Shown piece after piece: positions 1-7,638 of a DNA stretch of 64,000 bases. Both the position numbers and the translations under genes were made by a program. Each line of letters starts with the position of its first letter. Position 1 is the first letter of the stretch. The notes under the pieces were generated by a model, which was not told where the DNA came from, did no database searches, and was given only the letters and a program-made list of their open reading frames with translations. The stretch is from Rathayibacter sp. VKM Ac-2759 (GTDB lineage Bacteria > Actinomycetota > Actinomycetes > Actinomycetales > Microbacteriaceae), in contig NZ_CP047177.1 of assembly GCF_009834225.1 (NCBI RefSeq), forward strand, positions 62,001-126,000, read 5' to 3'.

Positions 1-329
1 TCATCGCTCATGCCGCCCGGGTCGTCCTCCCACTCGCGGAGGGTCTGACGATCGGCGTCGAGGACTCTCCACAGCCCCCAGACGTGGGCGACGGGGCCGG
101 TCGTCTCGTACTTGAACACGAGGGCGGTAGCGGTGGGCCAGGCGTGCGCGGCCGCGGCGACGATCAGCGCTCGCGCGGCCGCGGCGACGATCAGCGCTCG
201 CGCGGCCGCGGCGATCGCGTCGAGGTCGCCGGTCGCGGTGGCGGCGGCGACGGCGGCTTGCGCATCGCGCAGCGCCGGGGTGTGTCCCCACACGTCGACG
301 TCGACGGCGGGTGTCGTGGTGGTGGTCAT
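1..329 (-). CDS. Hypothetical plasmid protein, C-terminus cut by window edge
   Basis: I do not recognise this protein. The reading frame is open from an ATG at 329 down to base 1, so the stop lies outside the window. It starts MTTTTTPAV, like the small protein at 6289-6531. Residues from about 36 to 60 are alanine-rich and contain two copies of the unit AAAARALIV, encoded by a 27-bp direct tandem duplication near 147-206. A tryptophan-containing stretch with WGLWRVLD follows, then an acidic tail. It lies 70 bp downstream of the ParB-like gene on the same strand and may share its transcript. The reading frame is moderately certain; the function is unknown. Confidence 0.55.
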   Translation of the reverse strand, partial: MTTTTTPAVDVDVWGHTPALRDAQAAVAAATATGDLDAIAAAARALIVAAAARALIVAAAAHAWPTATALVFKYETTGPVAHVWGLWRVLDADRQTLREWEDDPGGMSD

Positions 330-398
330 GGCGGGCCTTTCTGCAGGAGTCGGGAGCGGGGGTGCGGGGACCGGCGGATGCCGGTCCCCGCGGAGCGG

Positions 399-1796
399 CT
401 AGCTGATCCCGGCGGCGTTAGCCGGGGTGCTCTCGCCCGTGACGACCTGCTCGACCGGGGAGAGCGCGTACCCCCACGCAGCGAGCTGGCGGAAGTGGGC
501 GGCGGCGCGCTCGTCGCCGCGTCGCCACGACTCCTTGCTCGTGTTCGCCTCCTGACCTCCGAGCACGACGGCCAGCGCGACCAGCCGGGCCTTCGCCGGG
601 TTCGCCTCGACCAGCGCGGCGAGAGCGTCGGTGCGGTAGCCGGAGGGGCGGTCGATGCCGAGCAGCGTGTGGGCGAGGTCGCTGCCGTTGCTCATCCCCG
701 ACGACACCGCAAACCGGTGCGCGGTGAGCCCGAGAGCGATCACCCGATCCGCATCCTTCGGAAGCGTCTTGCGGCTGAGGAACGTGGCGATCCACTGGCG
801 GCGGACCGTCTCGGCGGCAGTCCACGCCTTGTTGTTGGCGATGAGCACCTTCCGCTCGGCGGACTTCTCGACGCGCTCCTCCTCCGCCTCCTCGGGGGTG
901 AGCGCCGCGGCGGGCACGTCGCCGCGGTAGGCGTAGGTGAATCCGGCCTCCGTGGGCTCCTGCACGAAGTGGGTCACGTCGATGTCGCCGTTCCAGCGGG
1001 TGTCGATGAGAGCCCCGCGAACCGGGATCGCGGCGATGTGCTCGGCGGTGACCTGCTCCCCGTCGGCGGTGCGGAGCTTGCGGAGGGCGACCCACGGGCT
1101 GCCCTCGCCGTAGGCGTCGGAGCGGGTGAGCACCTGGAAGCCGTTCGCGATCTGCTCCTGCTCGACGGCGGCGAGGCGTGCCTTCTCCGCGGCGTCCTCG
1201 CGGAGGCTCTGCGCGGTGTGCTCGAACTGGGTCGGGTCGTTGGTCGCGACCTCGATCAGGTGGGCGCGGGCGTCGGCGTCGTCCTCGAACTCCAACAGCA
1301 CCGCGGCCTGGTCGAGAGTCAGCTCGTGCTCGTGGAGAACGGACGTGACGGTCGCGGACTCCGCGACGGCGAGGCCCTTCTTCACCGCGTCGGTCTTGGT
1401 TCCGGTGCGCTTGGCGATCTGCGAGGCGGTGATGCCCTCGAACGCGAGCTGCGCCCAGGCGGCGGTGCGATCCGCGGTGCTGAGTTCGGCGCGCTGGTCG
1501 TTCTCGATGATCTGCTGAATGATCCGGTCCGCGGTGGTGTCGTCGCCCTCCACGACGTAGACGGGGACCGTGGCGACTCCGGCCTCGCGTGCGGCGAGGG
1601 TGCGGCGCTGGCCTGCGCGGACGATGACGTTTCCGTGCTCGTCGCGGCGGGCAAGGATCGGGGTGATGACGCCGTTCTCGCGGATCGACGCGACGAAATC
1701 GCGTGTCACGGGGGCGCTGGTGCGCACGTTCGCCTCGATGACGAGGGTGGTCGGGTCGATGTGCTGAACGGTCCCGGTTCCGGTGGTGATAGTCAC
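399..1796 (-). CDS. ParB/RepB/Spo0J-family protein (465 aa)
   Basis: This belongs to the ParB-like family that binds plasmid DNA. The first 100 residues carry the ParB nuclease-like fold: an ENGVITPI segment followed by the VRAGQRRTLAA signature of the nucleotide-binding pocket. A helix-turn-helix segment with GITASQIAKRTG follows near residue 150. The C-terminal half is unassigned. I chose the GTG at 1796 because AAGGAG lies just upstream; the frame extends further only through a repeated intergenic cassette. At about 465 aa it is longer than a standard ParB, and it is not beside the parA gene at 56.7-57.5 kb. It may therefore be an accessory ParB of the kind found in mobile-plasmid backbones rather than the segregation partner; that role is inferred. 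Confidence 0.8.
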   Translation of the reverse strand: MTITTGTGTVQHIDPTTLVIEANVRTSAPVTRDFVASIRENGVITPILARRDEHGNVIVRAGQRRTLAAREAGVATVPVYVVEGDDTTADRIIQQIIENDQRAELSTADRTAAWAQLAFEGITASQIAKRTGTKTDAVKKGLAVAESATVTSVLHEHELTLDQAAVLLEFEDDADARAHLIEVATNDPTQFEHTAQSLREDAAEKARLAAVEQEQIANGFQVLTRSDAYGEGSPWVALRKLRTADGEQVTAEHIAAIPVRGALIDTRWNGDIDVTHFVQEPTEAGFTYAYRGDVPAAALTPEEAEEERVEKSAERKVLIANNKAWTAAETVRRQWIATFLSRKTLPKDADRVIALGLTAHRFAVSSGMSNGSDLAHTLLGIDRPSGYRTDALAALVEANPAKARLVALAVVLGGQEANTSKESWRRGDERAAAHFRQLAAWGYALSPVEQVVTGESTPANAAGIS

Positions 1797-1880
1797 GATG
1801 GTTTCTCCTTGATCGGTGTGCGACCATTGAGGCGACGGGTCCCGTGGTGCTTCATTCACTACGGGGCTTTTGTCGTCTTC

Positions 1881-2190
1881 CTGATCGTTTTTCTTTGCCT
1901 CTCCGGCGAGTGAAAACCAATTGAGTGGAGTCGGCGGAGTGACGCCGATCACGGGCGAAATAAGCCCGCAGGGCGCGTCCGGGATCGGTGGCACGTAGCC
2001 GATGGAGCGAGATAGGTTGAAACCGCGGAGAGGTGAAGAAAACGGGGAATCCTGCCGCGTAGCGGCACCTCACCGGCGGTGCTCCGTCACCGCTGCGCGG
2101 GCGGAGCTCGCGCCCCGCCGAAGGTGGAACACCGGGGAGCGCGAGGGGGTCGCCCCTCGTGGCCGGCCCGAAGGCCGGCCCCTCCCCCGC
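1881..2190 (-). repeat. Dispersed intergenic cassette, copy 1
   Basis: This is a roughly 300-bp intergenic sequence that recurs at 3046-3349, 4771-5065, in shortened form at 52622-52732, and at 54122-54375. Read on the minus strand it lies between the stop of the gene at 2195-2755 and the ParB-like gene. Its upstream part has GC-rich hairpins (GGCCGGCC arms) suited to termination. Its downstream part is a conserved leader ending in GAGAGGCAAAGAAAAACGAT just before the coding region. It seems to combine a terminator with a promoter or leader for each cistron. Confidence 0.75.
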
Positions 2191-2194
2191 TGGG

Positions 2195-2755
2195 TCAGTT
2201 CCAGCTCTCGGTCCAACCCTCGGGCGGGACGACGGCGTGCGGCTCGCCTGCGGCGTGGAGGTAGTACAGGGTGCTGCTGTAGTCGTCGTCTCCGCGGGTC
2301 ATGCTCATCTGCTGGTGCTCGGCGTCCGTCTCGGCGGTGCTCCACCTGGTCGACACGTCCACGGCGTACAGGTCGCCGGAGTCGGTGACGAGCTGGCCGC
2401 ATGCGGGGCAGCGCAGCGCGGGGTATGTCTCCCCGTCATCGGTCACCGTCTCGACGGTGAGGACGGGGGCCGCGGCCCACACCTGCTGGTGCAAGCTCTC
2501 GATCGTGGCGAGCATCGCGTCTGCGGTCGGGACGGGCGACAGGAACGCGATCAGCGCGGCCGCGTAGTCGCTTCCGTCGTCGGTGACGGGGAACCCGCCC
2601 GGGCATCCCTCCCCGGGCAGGGTCAGGGTGTTGCGGACGTGCGCGAGGATCTCGGCGTCCGTGGCGGCGGCGTCCTCGTCGGACTCCGCGCGGCGGGTGG
2701 TGAGGATGAGGGCGAGCTGTTCGGCGCTCGCGCGGCCGGTATCAGTGCGAGTCAT
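2195..2755 (-). CDS. Hypothetical protein with one zinc-ribbon knuckle
   Basis: I do not recognise the family. The 186-residue protein starts MTRTDTG and is acidic overall. Near residue 117 it has a CPACGQ knuckle, half of a typical zinc ribbon; no second CxxC is obvious, so metal binding is uncertain. The C-terminal third is rich in aromatic and acidic residues and ends in WTESWN. The start is the ATG at 2755. The neighbouring 85-residue gene ends 12 bp upstream, so the two are probably co-transcribed behind the cassette at 3046-3349. A role in plasmid maintenance or transfer is suggested only by position. Confidence 0.6.
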   Translation of the reverse strand: MTRTDTGRASAEQLALILTTRRAESDEDAAATDAEILAHVRNTLTLPGEGCPGGFPVTDDGSDYAAALIAFLSPVPTADAMLATIESLHQQVWAAAPVLTVETVTDDGETYPALRCPACGQLVTDSGDLYAVDVSTRWSTAETDAEHQQMSMTRGDDDYSSTLYYLHAAGEPHAVVPPEGWTESWN

Positions 2756-2767
2756 GGTCAGGTCCTC

Positions 2768-3025
2768 TCAGCGGCTCAGGAACGGGGCGACGCGGCGGAT
2801 CGCTGCGCGGCGAGCGTGGGTGACGCAGTGGCGGAACGAGCCGCTGGTGATGCCGTGCAGATGGTCGGAGTGCCACGCCTCCCAGACGCCGGAGGGACGA
2901 CGGGTGACGAGCACGGAGGGCGTCGTCTTGGGGTCGGTGCCCACGACGCGGATGCTGACCGCGCGAGTGTTGGCGAGCGTGAGATAGGTCTTGGCCGTGG
3001 TCTGCAAGTCGGTGGCGGTCTGCAT
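2768..3025 (-). CDS. Small hypothetical protein (85 aa)
   Basis: No family is recognised. The protein starts MQTATDLQTTAK and has a compact, probably alpha/beta composition with a basic C-terminus. It contains RRPSGVWEAWHSDHLHGIT, where histidines and tryptophans are concentrated. I chose the ATG at 3025 because a GAGGGAG ribosome site precedes it; the frame continues upstream only into the repeated leader cassette. It is the first gene of a two-gene unit with the 186-residue protein. Its placement directly after the conserved leader matches the other cistrons in this region. Confidence 0.55.
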   Translation of the reverse strand: MQTATDLQTTAKTYLTLANTRAVSIRVVGTDPKTTPSVLVTRRPSGVWEAWHSDHLHGITSGSFRHCVTHARRAAIRRVAPFLSR

Positions 3026-3045
3026 GGTGTGGGTGCTCCCTCTGG

Positions 3046-3349
3046 CTGATCGTTTTTCTTTGCCTCTCCGGCGGGGAAAACCGTTTGAGTGGAGGCGGCG
3101 CAGTGACGCTGATAGCGGGCGAAATAAGCCCGCAGGGCGCGTCCGATAGCGGCGGCACGGAGCCGATGGAGCGAAATAGGTTGAAACCGCGGAGAGGTGA
3201 AGAAAACGCGGAGAATGGGCCGCATCGCGGCCTCCGATCGGCGGTGCTCCGTCGCCGCTGCGCGAGTGCAGCTCGCGCCCCGGAACGGGACATCCGGGGA
3301 GTGTGAGGGGGTCGCCCCTCACGGGCCGGCCCGGGGGCCGGCCCTCGCC
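3046..3349 (-). repeat. Dispersed intergenic cassette, copy 2
   Basis: Second full copy of the family described at 1881-2190. On the plus strand it begins CTGATCGTTTTTCTTTGCC. A central block GCGAAATAAGCCCGCAGGGC is shared with copies 1 and 3. The end has two tandem hairpins, one with arms GAGGGG/CCCCTC and one with GGGCCGGCC/GGCCGGCCC. It separates the DUF3560 gene from the 85-residue gene. Confidence 0.78.
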
Positions 3350-3352
3350 TGC

Positions 3353-4360
3353 TCAGCTCGCGGCGGCCGTCTCGGCGGCTGCCTTCTCGGCGGCCGCGGC
3401 GCGGGCTGTCTCGACCTCGGCGGCGGTGTGGTGTCCCTGCACGTCGGCGTAGTTGACCTTGTAGGGGCGGGTTCCGTCGTTCCAGTCGAGCGCGACGGTC
3501 ACGCTCTTGGGGTTCACGCGGGTCACGACGTGCCAGCCGAAACGGTGCTTGATCATGTCGCCCTTGGCGATCGTGTCGCGGCTGTGGATCGTGACTTCCC
3601 CGGCGGCGGCCTGCGCCTCGCGGACGGCGGTCCAGTAGGCGTGCTCGTCCTCGAGCTGCGCGCGCTGGGTGATCAGCCGCTCCCGGTAGGCGCCGGTCGC
3701 GGGCGCGGTCGTCTCGATGTAGCCGCCGCCGAAGTTGTGCGAGCTGCCCTCGATCTTCCGGCTGTACCCGCGAATGTCGGTCGCGATCCGCTCGATGCGG
3801 CGGGCGACCATCCCGGGCGCGTACCGGTGATCGGTGGTCTTGGCGGCGACGTCGGCGCGGGCGCGGGCGCGGGTGGCTTCGCGGTCGGCCTCGACGCTGC
3901 GGCCCATCGCGGCATCCGCCTTGGCGATCGCGTTACGGTGCCGGTTCTCGGAGTGGTGGCCGATCTTGATCGGCTCGCCGCCCTCGGGCAGCCGGTCGAG
4001 TGCGCGGCGCGCGGCCGCGTCGGCGGTGTCGGCGTCCGCGGCTCGCCGGTCGGCCTTCGCGTCGAGCGCGTCGACGCGGGCGGCCTGGCGCTCGATCTTG
4101 TCTGCCTCGGCCTCGGCGGTCGGGCGGAATGTCTCTTCGGCCTCGATGGTGACCTCGTGTCCGGCGTCGCGCAGGGCGGTCGCGGCGCGGTTGATGGTCC
4201 ACCACTTCGGGAGGCGGTCGCGGGACTGCGGGATGTACCAGGCGCCGATGGAGCGGCCCCAGCGCCAGCCGGACGCCTTGAGGATCTCGGCGGTGCCGTC
4301 GCCCCGGCTGGTGCCCTCGATGAGGGTTCCGGCTTCGGGGGTGTGGGTGATGGTGAGCAT
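3353..4360 (-). CDS. DUF3560-family protein, copy A (335 aa)
   Basis: The N-terminus, with TRGDGTAEILK-like (here SRGDGTAEILKASGWRWGR) and WYIPQSRDRLP segments, is what I recognise as DUF3560, a family carried on actinobacterial plasmids. Its biochemical role is unknown to me. Residues about 85-190 are rich in alanine, arginine and glutamate and probably form long helices or a coiled coil. The C-terminal part, with FGWHVVTRVNPKSVTVALDW, looks like a small beta-rich module. The start is the ATG at 4360. The gene has a close paralogue at 52736-53713, and both are preceded by the same 121-residue gene, so the pair was duplicated as a unit. Confidence 0.75.
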   Translation of the reverse strand: MLTITHTPEAGTLIEGTSRGDGTAEILKASGWRWGRSIGAWYIPQSRDRLPKWWTINRAATALRDAGHEVTIEAEETFRPTAEAEADKIERQAARVDALDAKADRRAADADTADAAARRALDRLPEGGEPIKIGHHSENRHRNAIAKADAAMGRSVEADREATRARARADVAAKTTDHRYAPGMVARRIERIATDIRGYSRKIEGSSHNFGGGYIETTAPATGAYRERLITQRAQLEDEHAYWTAVREAQAAAGEVTIHSRDTIAKGDMIKHRFGWHVVTRVNPKSVTVALDWNDGTRPYKVNYADVQGHHTAAEVETARAAAAEKAAAETAAAS

Positions 4361-4387
4361 GTCGGTTCTCCTTCTCGGTTCGGGGGT

Positions 4388-4753
4388 TCAGTCGTTGTCG
4401 CGGTAGTCGGCGGGCGTCTCGCTGCGGTCGTGCAGCGCGTACGCGGCCGGGAACAGGTCGAGCGCTCGCGCGACGTCGACCGGAACGACGACGTAGGCGC
4501 CGGAGGCCATGTAGCCGACGCGATCCGCGGGCACCGGGTCGACCGGCTCGAAGTGCTGCAACGTCACCCCGGGAAGCCCCGCGCGGCCCTCGCGGGTGAC
4601 CAGGTGCACGGCCGGGGTCTGCTCGGTCACCGGGTCGCGGCCACCGGCGCCGACGATGACCACCTGACGGGCGGTGCGGCTGATCCCGTCCGCTCCGGGT
4701 CCGTGGTACTCGCTCTTGATGACCTCGGTACGGGTGCCGCGCTGCTGGCTCAT
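4388..4753 (-). CDS. Hypothetical protein paired with DUF3560, copy A (121 aa)
   Basis: No family is recognised. It starts MSQQRGTRTEV and contains VVIVGAGG, which here looks like a beta strand and turn rather than a nucleotide-binding fold. A segment with ALDLFPAAYALHDRS lies near the C-terminus. It sits 27 bp upstream of the DUF3560 gene and is the first gene after an intergenic cassette. A near-identical protein is encoded at 53739-54104, again upstream of a DUF3560 gene. The conserved pairing suggests that the two products act together; this is inferred from synteny alone. Confidence 0.65.
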   Translation of the reverse strand: MSQQRGTRTEVIKSEYHGPGADGISRTARQVVIVGAGGRDPVTEQTPAVHLVTREGRAGLPGVTLQHFEPVDPVPADRVGYMASGAYVVVPVDVARALDLFPAAYALHDRSETPADYRDND

Positions 4754-4770
4754 GGTGTGTCTCCCTCTGG

Positions 4771-5065
4771 CTGATCGTTTTTCTTTGCCTCTCCGGCGGG
4801 GAAGACCGTTTGAGTGGAGGCGGCGGAGTGACGCCGATCACGGGCGAAATAAGCCCGCAGGGCGCGTCCGGGATCGGTGGCACGCAGCCGCCGGAGCGAA
4901 ATAGGTTGAGACCGCGGAGAGGTGAAGAAAACGGGGGAAACGGGCCGCGCAGCGGCCTCCAACCCGCGGCGTTCCGTCGCCGCTGCGCGAGTGCAGCTCG
5001 CGCCCCGGAACGGGACGCTGGGGAGCGTGAGGGGCCGCCCCTCACGAGCCGGCGCCGCCGGCTCA
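4771..5065 (-). repeat. Dispersed intergenic cassette, copy 3
   Basis: Third full copy. Its leader half is nearly identical to copies 1 and 2, and it lies just upstream of the 121-residue gene. The distal half ends in a CCGGCGCCGCCGG hairpin and borders an AT-richer operator-like region. No gene lies immediately upstream on the minus strand, so its terminator half protects nothing visible here. Confidence 0.75.
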
Positions 5066-5101
5066 CCTGCCACTCCCCCACGCAGGTCCCGCGGATCAAA
5101 T

Positions 5102-5145
5102 ACTCATGACGTCATTCACTCATTTGAGCTAATGAGTAAATGAGT
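5102..5145. promoter_or_regulatory. Cluster of ACTCAT/ATGAGT sites between divergent genes
   Basis: Four copies of one hexamer lie within 44 bp: ACTCAT at 5102 and 5118, and the reverse form ATGAGT at 5132 and 5140. The inner pair forms an imperfect 20-bp palindrome, and TGACGTCA lies at 5107-5114. The region is markedly AT-richer than its surroundings and lies between genes read in opposite directions. It could be an operator or part of an iteron-like site. No cognate protein is identified. Confidence 0.5.
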
Positions 5146-5178
5146 TAGTGAGGTTCCGGCCAGTGCGACGATGGAGGC

Positions 5179-5349
5179 ATGTGGGAGCTGGCACACCGGA
5201 CGCGCGCGGAATCGGCATCAACGGTGGTGCGCAGCAGCGCGGCGACGAGCGCCGCGGCGATCGCGGAAGTGCGCGCAGCGATCCCGGAGGATCACGTCAT
5301 CCTCTACGCGCTCCGCGTCGAGGATGAGTCATTCTACTCCGCTTCGTAA
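5179..5349 (+). CDS. Possible small protein (56 aa) downstream of the ATGAGT cluster
   Basis: A short frame opens with ATG at 5179, preceded by GGAGG (5174-5178). It encodes MWELAHRTRAES, an alanine-rich helix and an acidic C-terminus ending VEDESFYSAS. Its last bases overlap the 3-prime end of the convergent ssb gene by 16 bp. I do not recognise it. The start signal and the operator-like sequence upstream support it, but it is short and lacks a family match, so it remains tentative. It might be a small regulator acting on the ATGAGT sites. Confidence 0.4.
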   Translation: MWELAHRTRAESASTVVRSSAATSAAAIAEVRAAIPEDHVILYALRVEDESFYSAS

Positions 5350-5717
5350 GTTGCGAGACGGCGGGGCATCCTCGGAGCGGTCTGAATGATCGCGGCTGCA
5401 CGGGCGAGATTGGGTCCGATGGCGTCGGCTTCGAGGACGCGGCCGGTGCGGCGGTTCTCGCCTTCGCCCCAGGCGACGGTGCGCTCGTAGCCGACGACGA
5501 TCACAGCGTCGCCCTTGTGGAGGGAGGCGAGCACGTGCTCGCCCAGCTCGAACTTCGCTTCCACGAAGTGCGTCGTCGGCGCCTCGTGAGCGGTCCACTC
5601 TCCCCCGCGGAACTCTCCGGTGTTCTCGATGACGCGCAGCTTCACGATCTGCACGCGGCCGGCCTGTACGGCCTCGGGGTCGGCGGCGAGATTGCCGGTG
5701 ATGGTCCTGGTGCTCAT
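5334..5717 (-). CDS. ssb: Single-stranded DNA-binding protein, internal start (127 aa)
   Basis: This is the SSB part of the frame above, read from its own ATG at 5717, with AGGAG about eight bases upstream. The N-terminal ITGNLAADPE is the usual first OB-fold strand of actinobacterial SSB. THFVEAKFELGEHVLASLHKGD and VVGYERTV correspond to later strands. At 127 residues it is somewhat shorter than chromosomal SSB and lacks the long glycine-rich tail. Plasmid SSBs typically protect single strands during replication or transfer. This form and the extended one are alternatives of the same locus. Confidence 0.55.
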   Translation of the reverse strand: MSTRTITGNLAADPEAVQAGRVQIVKLRVIENTGEFRGGEWTAHEAPTTHFVEAKFELGEHVLASLHKGDAVIVVGYERTVAWGEGENRRTGRVLEADAIGPNLARAAAIIQTAPRMPRRLATYEAE

Positions 5718-6056
5718 CTGTCGTCTCCTGCTCGTGCGGTTCGTTCGTCCCGTCGACGTCGACGGGATCTCTTTCGCGGCGTCGGCCGCGGGGGTGTCTG
5801 TCGGGGCCGGCTCGATGCCCCAGGACGCCAGAGCGTCGCGTCGGGTGACCTCGACCGGCGGCTCGGACAGCGCTCGGCGCTGTTCGAGCTCGGCGCGCGT
5901 CGAGGCGTAGGCCGGAAGGCGTCGCTCGTCGCCGTAAGCGGCGCGGTAGAGCCGATCGGCCAGGAAGTCGAGCGCGTCGATTTCTCCCTGCCGATCGGCC
6001 TGCCCAGCGAGATACCCGGCCCGGTACTCGTCATTCGAGGCGTCCGGCCTGGTCAT
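5334..6056 (-). CDS. Single-stranded DNA-binding protein with N-terminal extension (240 aa)
   Basis: The frame from ATG 6056 runs without a stop through two parts. Residues 1-113 start MTRPDASNDEYRAGYLAG and look like a small helical plasmid protein. The remainder, from MSTRTITGNLAADPE, is a single-stranded DNA-binding protein with an OB-fold. The ATG at 6056 overlaps the upstream redoxin stop by four bases (ATGA), so translational coupling should produce the long form. A separate ribosome site precedes the internal ATG at 5717. The acidic tip usual in SSB is represented only weakly by YEAE. Both a fusion and a free SSB may be made. Confidence 0.6.
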   Translation of the reverse strand: MTRPDASNDEYRAGYLAGQADRQGEIDALDFLADRLYRAAYGDERRLPAYASTRAELEQRRALSEPPVEVTRRDALASWGIEPAPTDTPAADAAKEIPSTSTGRTNRTSRRRQMSTRTITGNLAADPEAVQAGRVQIVKLRVIENTGEFRGGEWTAHEAPTTHFVEAKFELGEHVLASLHKGDAVIVVGYERTVAWGEGENRRTGRVLEADAIGPNLARAAAIIQTAPRMPRRLATYEAE

Positions 6057-6283
6057 GCCGCATGCTTCTCGATGAGGTCCGGGCGGAAGCCCGACCAGTG
6101 GTCCTGGTCGCCCGCGACGACCACGGGAGCGGCGGAGTAGCCCAGCTCCTCCGTGATGTACGCGAGCGCTGCGGGGTTTGTCGTGATGTCCACGACGGTG
6201 TACTCGATGCCCTTCTTCTCGAGCACCCGGTAGGTCATCGTGCACTGCACGCACGACGGCTTCGAGTAGACGGTCAGCGCCAT
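6053..6283 (-). CDS. NrdH/glutaredoxin-like redoxin
   Basis: This small thioredoxin-fold protein has 76 residues, the usual NrdH size. It starts MALTVYSKPSCVQC, with the CxxC redox centre (CVQC) at residues 11-14. It continues with YTVVDITTNPAALAYI and a cis-proline segment SAAPVVV typical of NrdH and mycoredoxin proteins. It is cytoplasmic and probably passes electrons to a reductase or to ribonucleotide reductase, although no partner lies in the window. It is flanked by a small acidic protein 5 bp upstream and overlaps the SSB-extension start by four bases. This places it in a compact plasmid operon. Confidence 0.8.
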   Translation of the reverse strand: MALTVYSKPSCVQCTMTYRVLEKKGIEYTVVDITTNPAALAYITEELGYSAAPVVVAGDQDHWSGFRPDLIEKHAA

Positions 6284-6288
6284 GAGTC

Positions 6289-6531
6289 TCACTCTCCTTC
6301 CGGGTGGTGGGCGTCGCCCTCGTCGTCGTCGGTCGCGTGCTCCGTGATCCACAGGTCCGCGGCCTCGTCTCGTTCGAATGCTCGCAGGAGTCCAGCCAGC
6401 GCGTCGACCTCACCGCAGTTGAGCCGCGGGGCCAGGTCATCGGCCAGCTCTCCGTGCGAGAACACGGACACGAACTCGGCCAGCGCCTCGGGAAGGGTCG
6501 GCGTCTGCATCGGGGTGGTGGTGGTGGTCAT
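6289..6531 (-). CDS. Small acidic hypothetical protein (80 aa)
   Basis: The protein begins MTTTTTPMQTPTLPEALAEF and ends in an acidic, histidine-containing tail (DDDEGDAHHPEGE). The middle, with CGEVDALAGLLRAF, is probably helical. I do not recognise the family, but the opening threonine run is shared with the partial protein at 1-329, which hints at a common plasmid small-protein family. The start ATG at 6531 is preceded by AGAGGG. It is the first gene of the redoxin-SSB operon. Confidence 0.55.
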   Translation of the reverse strand: MTTTTTPMQTPTLPEALAEFVSVFSHGELADDLAPRLNCGEVDALAGLLRAFERDEAADLWITEHATDDDEGDAHHPEGE

Positions 6532-6921
6532 GGTCTGCCCTCTCTTCGCCTCTCCCCCACGTTTTTTTGCCGTGATTCTCAATCAGATTTGTCAAGCCAG
6601 CGGGGGTGGTCTTGCTCGTCTGTTCTTCCTTCTCTCCCAGCGTTTTTTTGCCTGGAAGGCACGTAGTGCCGAGCAGGGTCGGAGGCGGGAGCGCAACCCG
6701 GAGGGCGGAGGAGGAGATGTTGTCGGCGCGATGTGAGGGAGCGCAGCGACCGCGTGCCGAGAACGTCGGAGGAGCCGGCCGCGCAGCGGCTTGCGTGGAC
6801 GCCGCAGGCCCGTACGCTGCCGAAGGCTTCCAGGCAAAATGCGCGCAGCGCTCAGCACCGCCGCCGACGGAGGTCGGCGTCCGCTCGTGTCCGTGAACCG
6901 CGACGCTCGTCGCGGCGGCTC
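6532..6921. other. Gene-free region with poly-T motifs and repeat fragment
   Basis: No convincing gene is seen here. CGTTTTTTTGCC occurs twice (about 6560 and 6640); on the minus strand this gives A-rich leaders like those of the dispersed cassettes. From about 6729 there is GATGTGAGGGAGCGCAGCG, a block found again at 52440 and 54195. This looks like a diverged member of the same intergenic repeat family. Confidence 0.45.
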
Positions 6922-7479
6922 TCAGTGGTCTTCGGTGAGGTGGCGGTAGATGGTGCCGCGGGAGACGCCGAAGGTCTCGGCGATCTGCTGGACCGTGTAC
7001 GTCTTCTCTTCGTACATCGCGCGCGCCTGCTTCGCCTTCGTGGGCGTCATCTTGAAGCGTCCGCCGCCCTTGCGACCGCGGGCTCGAGCGGCGGCGAGGC
7101 CGTCGTGGGTGCGCTCCACGATGAGGTCGTGCTCGAACTCGGCGATCGCGGCGAGCATGTGAAAGAACAGCCGCCCGCCCGGAGTGGTGGTGTCGATGCC
7201 CTGGGAGAGAGCCTTCAGTCCGACGCCGCGCTGTTGGAGGCCGTCGGCCACCTCTTTCAGGTTCCGCACGGACCGTCCGAGGCGGTCGAGCTTGGTCACG
7301 ACGAGGGAGTCGCCCTCGCGGAGGTAGTCGAGAGCGTCCTCGAGCGCGGGACGCTTCGCGAGCACTCCGGAGGCGTGCTCCACGAAGACCTTCTCGCAGC
7401 CGGCGGCCGTGAGCGCGTCGGTCTGAGCGTCAGGGTTCTGGTCTCTGGTCGAGACGCGCGCGTATCCGATCGCAGCCAT
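6922..7479 (-). CDS. Serine recombinase (resolvase/invertase, 185 aa)
   Basis: This is a small serine recombinase that cuts and rejoins DNA through a covalent serine link. The catalytic serine is in IGYARVSTRDQN (S10 from the chosen start). LREGDSLVVTKLDRLGRS carries the conserved arginines of the catalytic domain. The C-terminus, with YTVQQIAETFGVSRGTIYRHL, is a helix-turn-helix. I chose ATG 7479 because it begins at the family's conserved first strand; ATG 7515 is in frame but also lacks a clear ribosome site. It is likely a plasmid multimer resolvase or transposon resolvase. Inverted repeats lie just upstream. Confidence 0.88.
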   Translation of the reverse strand: MAAIGYARVSTRDQNPDAQTDALTAAGCEKVFVEHASGVLAKRPALEDALDYLREGDSLVVTKLDRLGRSVRNLKEVADGLQQRGVGLKALSQGIDTTTPGGRLFFHMLAAIAEFEHDLIVERTHDGLAAARARGRKGGGRFKMTPTKAKQARAMYEEKTYTVQQIAETFGVSRGTIYRHLTEDH

Positions 7480-7638
7480 GAGCTGACTGTACTGCGAACG
7501 TAGGTCACGGGTCATAGGTCTCGGACACGAGTTGTGGAACACGACGCGCCGATCGCGGCGGTGCGCTCGTTCGCCCTCCGGTAGCGGCTTCGCAGCGCGG
7601 CCCCGATCGGGTGGGTCCGCTTGCTGGCTCGTCTGTAG

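Noticed and set aside
84..1913. A 609-codon plus-strand frame opposite the ParB-like gene
   Set aside because: It is a GC-rich antisense frame with arginine- and glycine-rich composition; the minus frame has clear ParB motifs.
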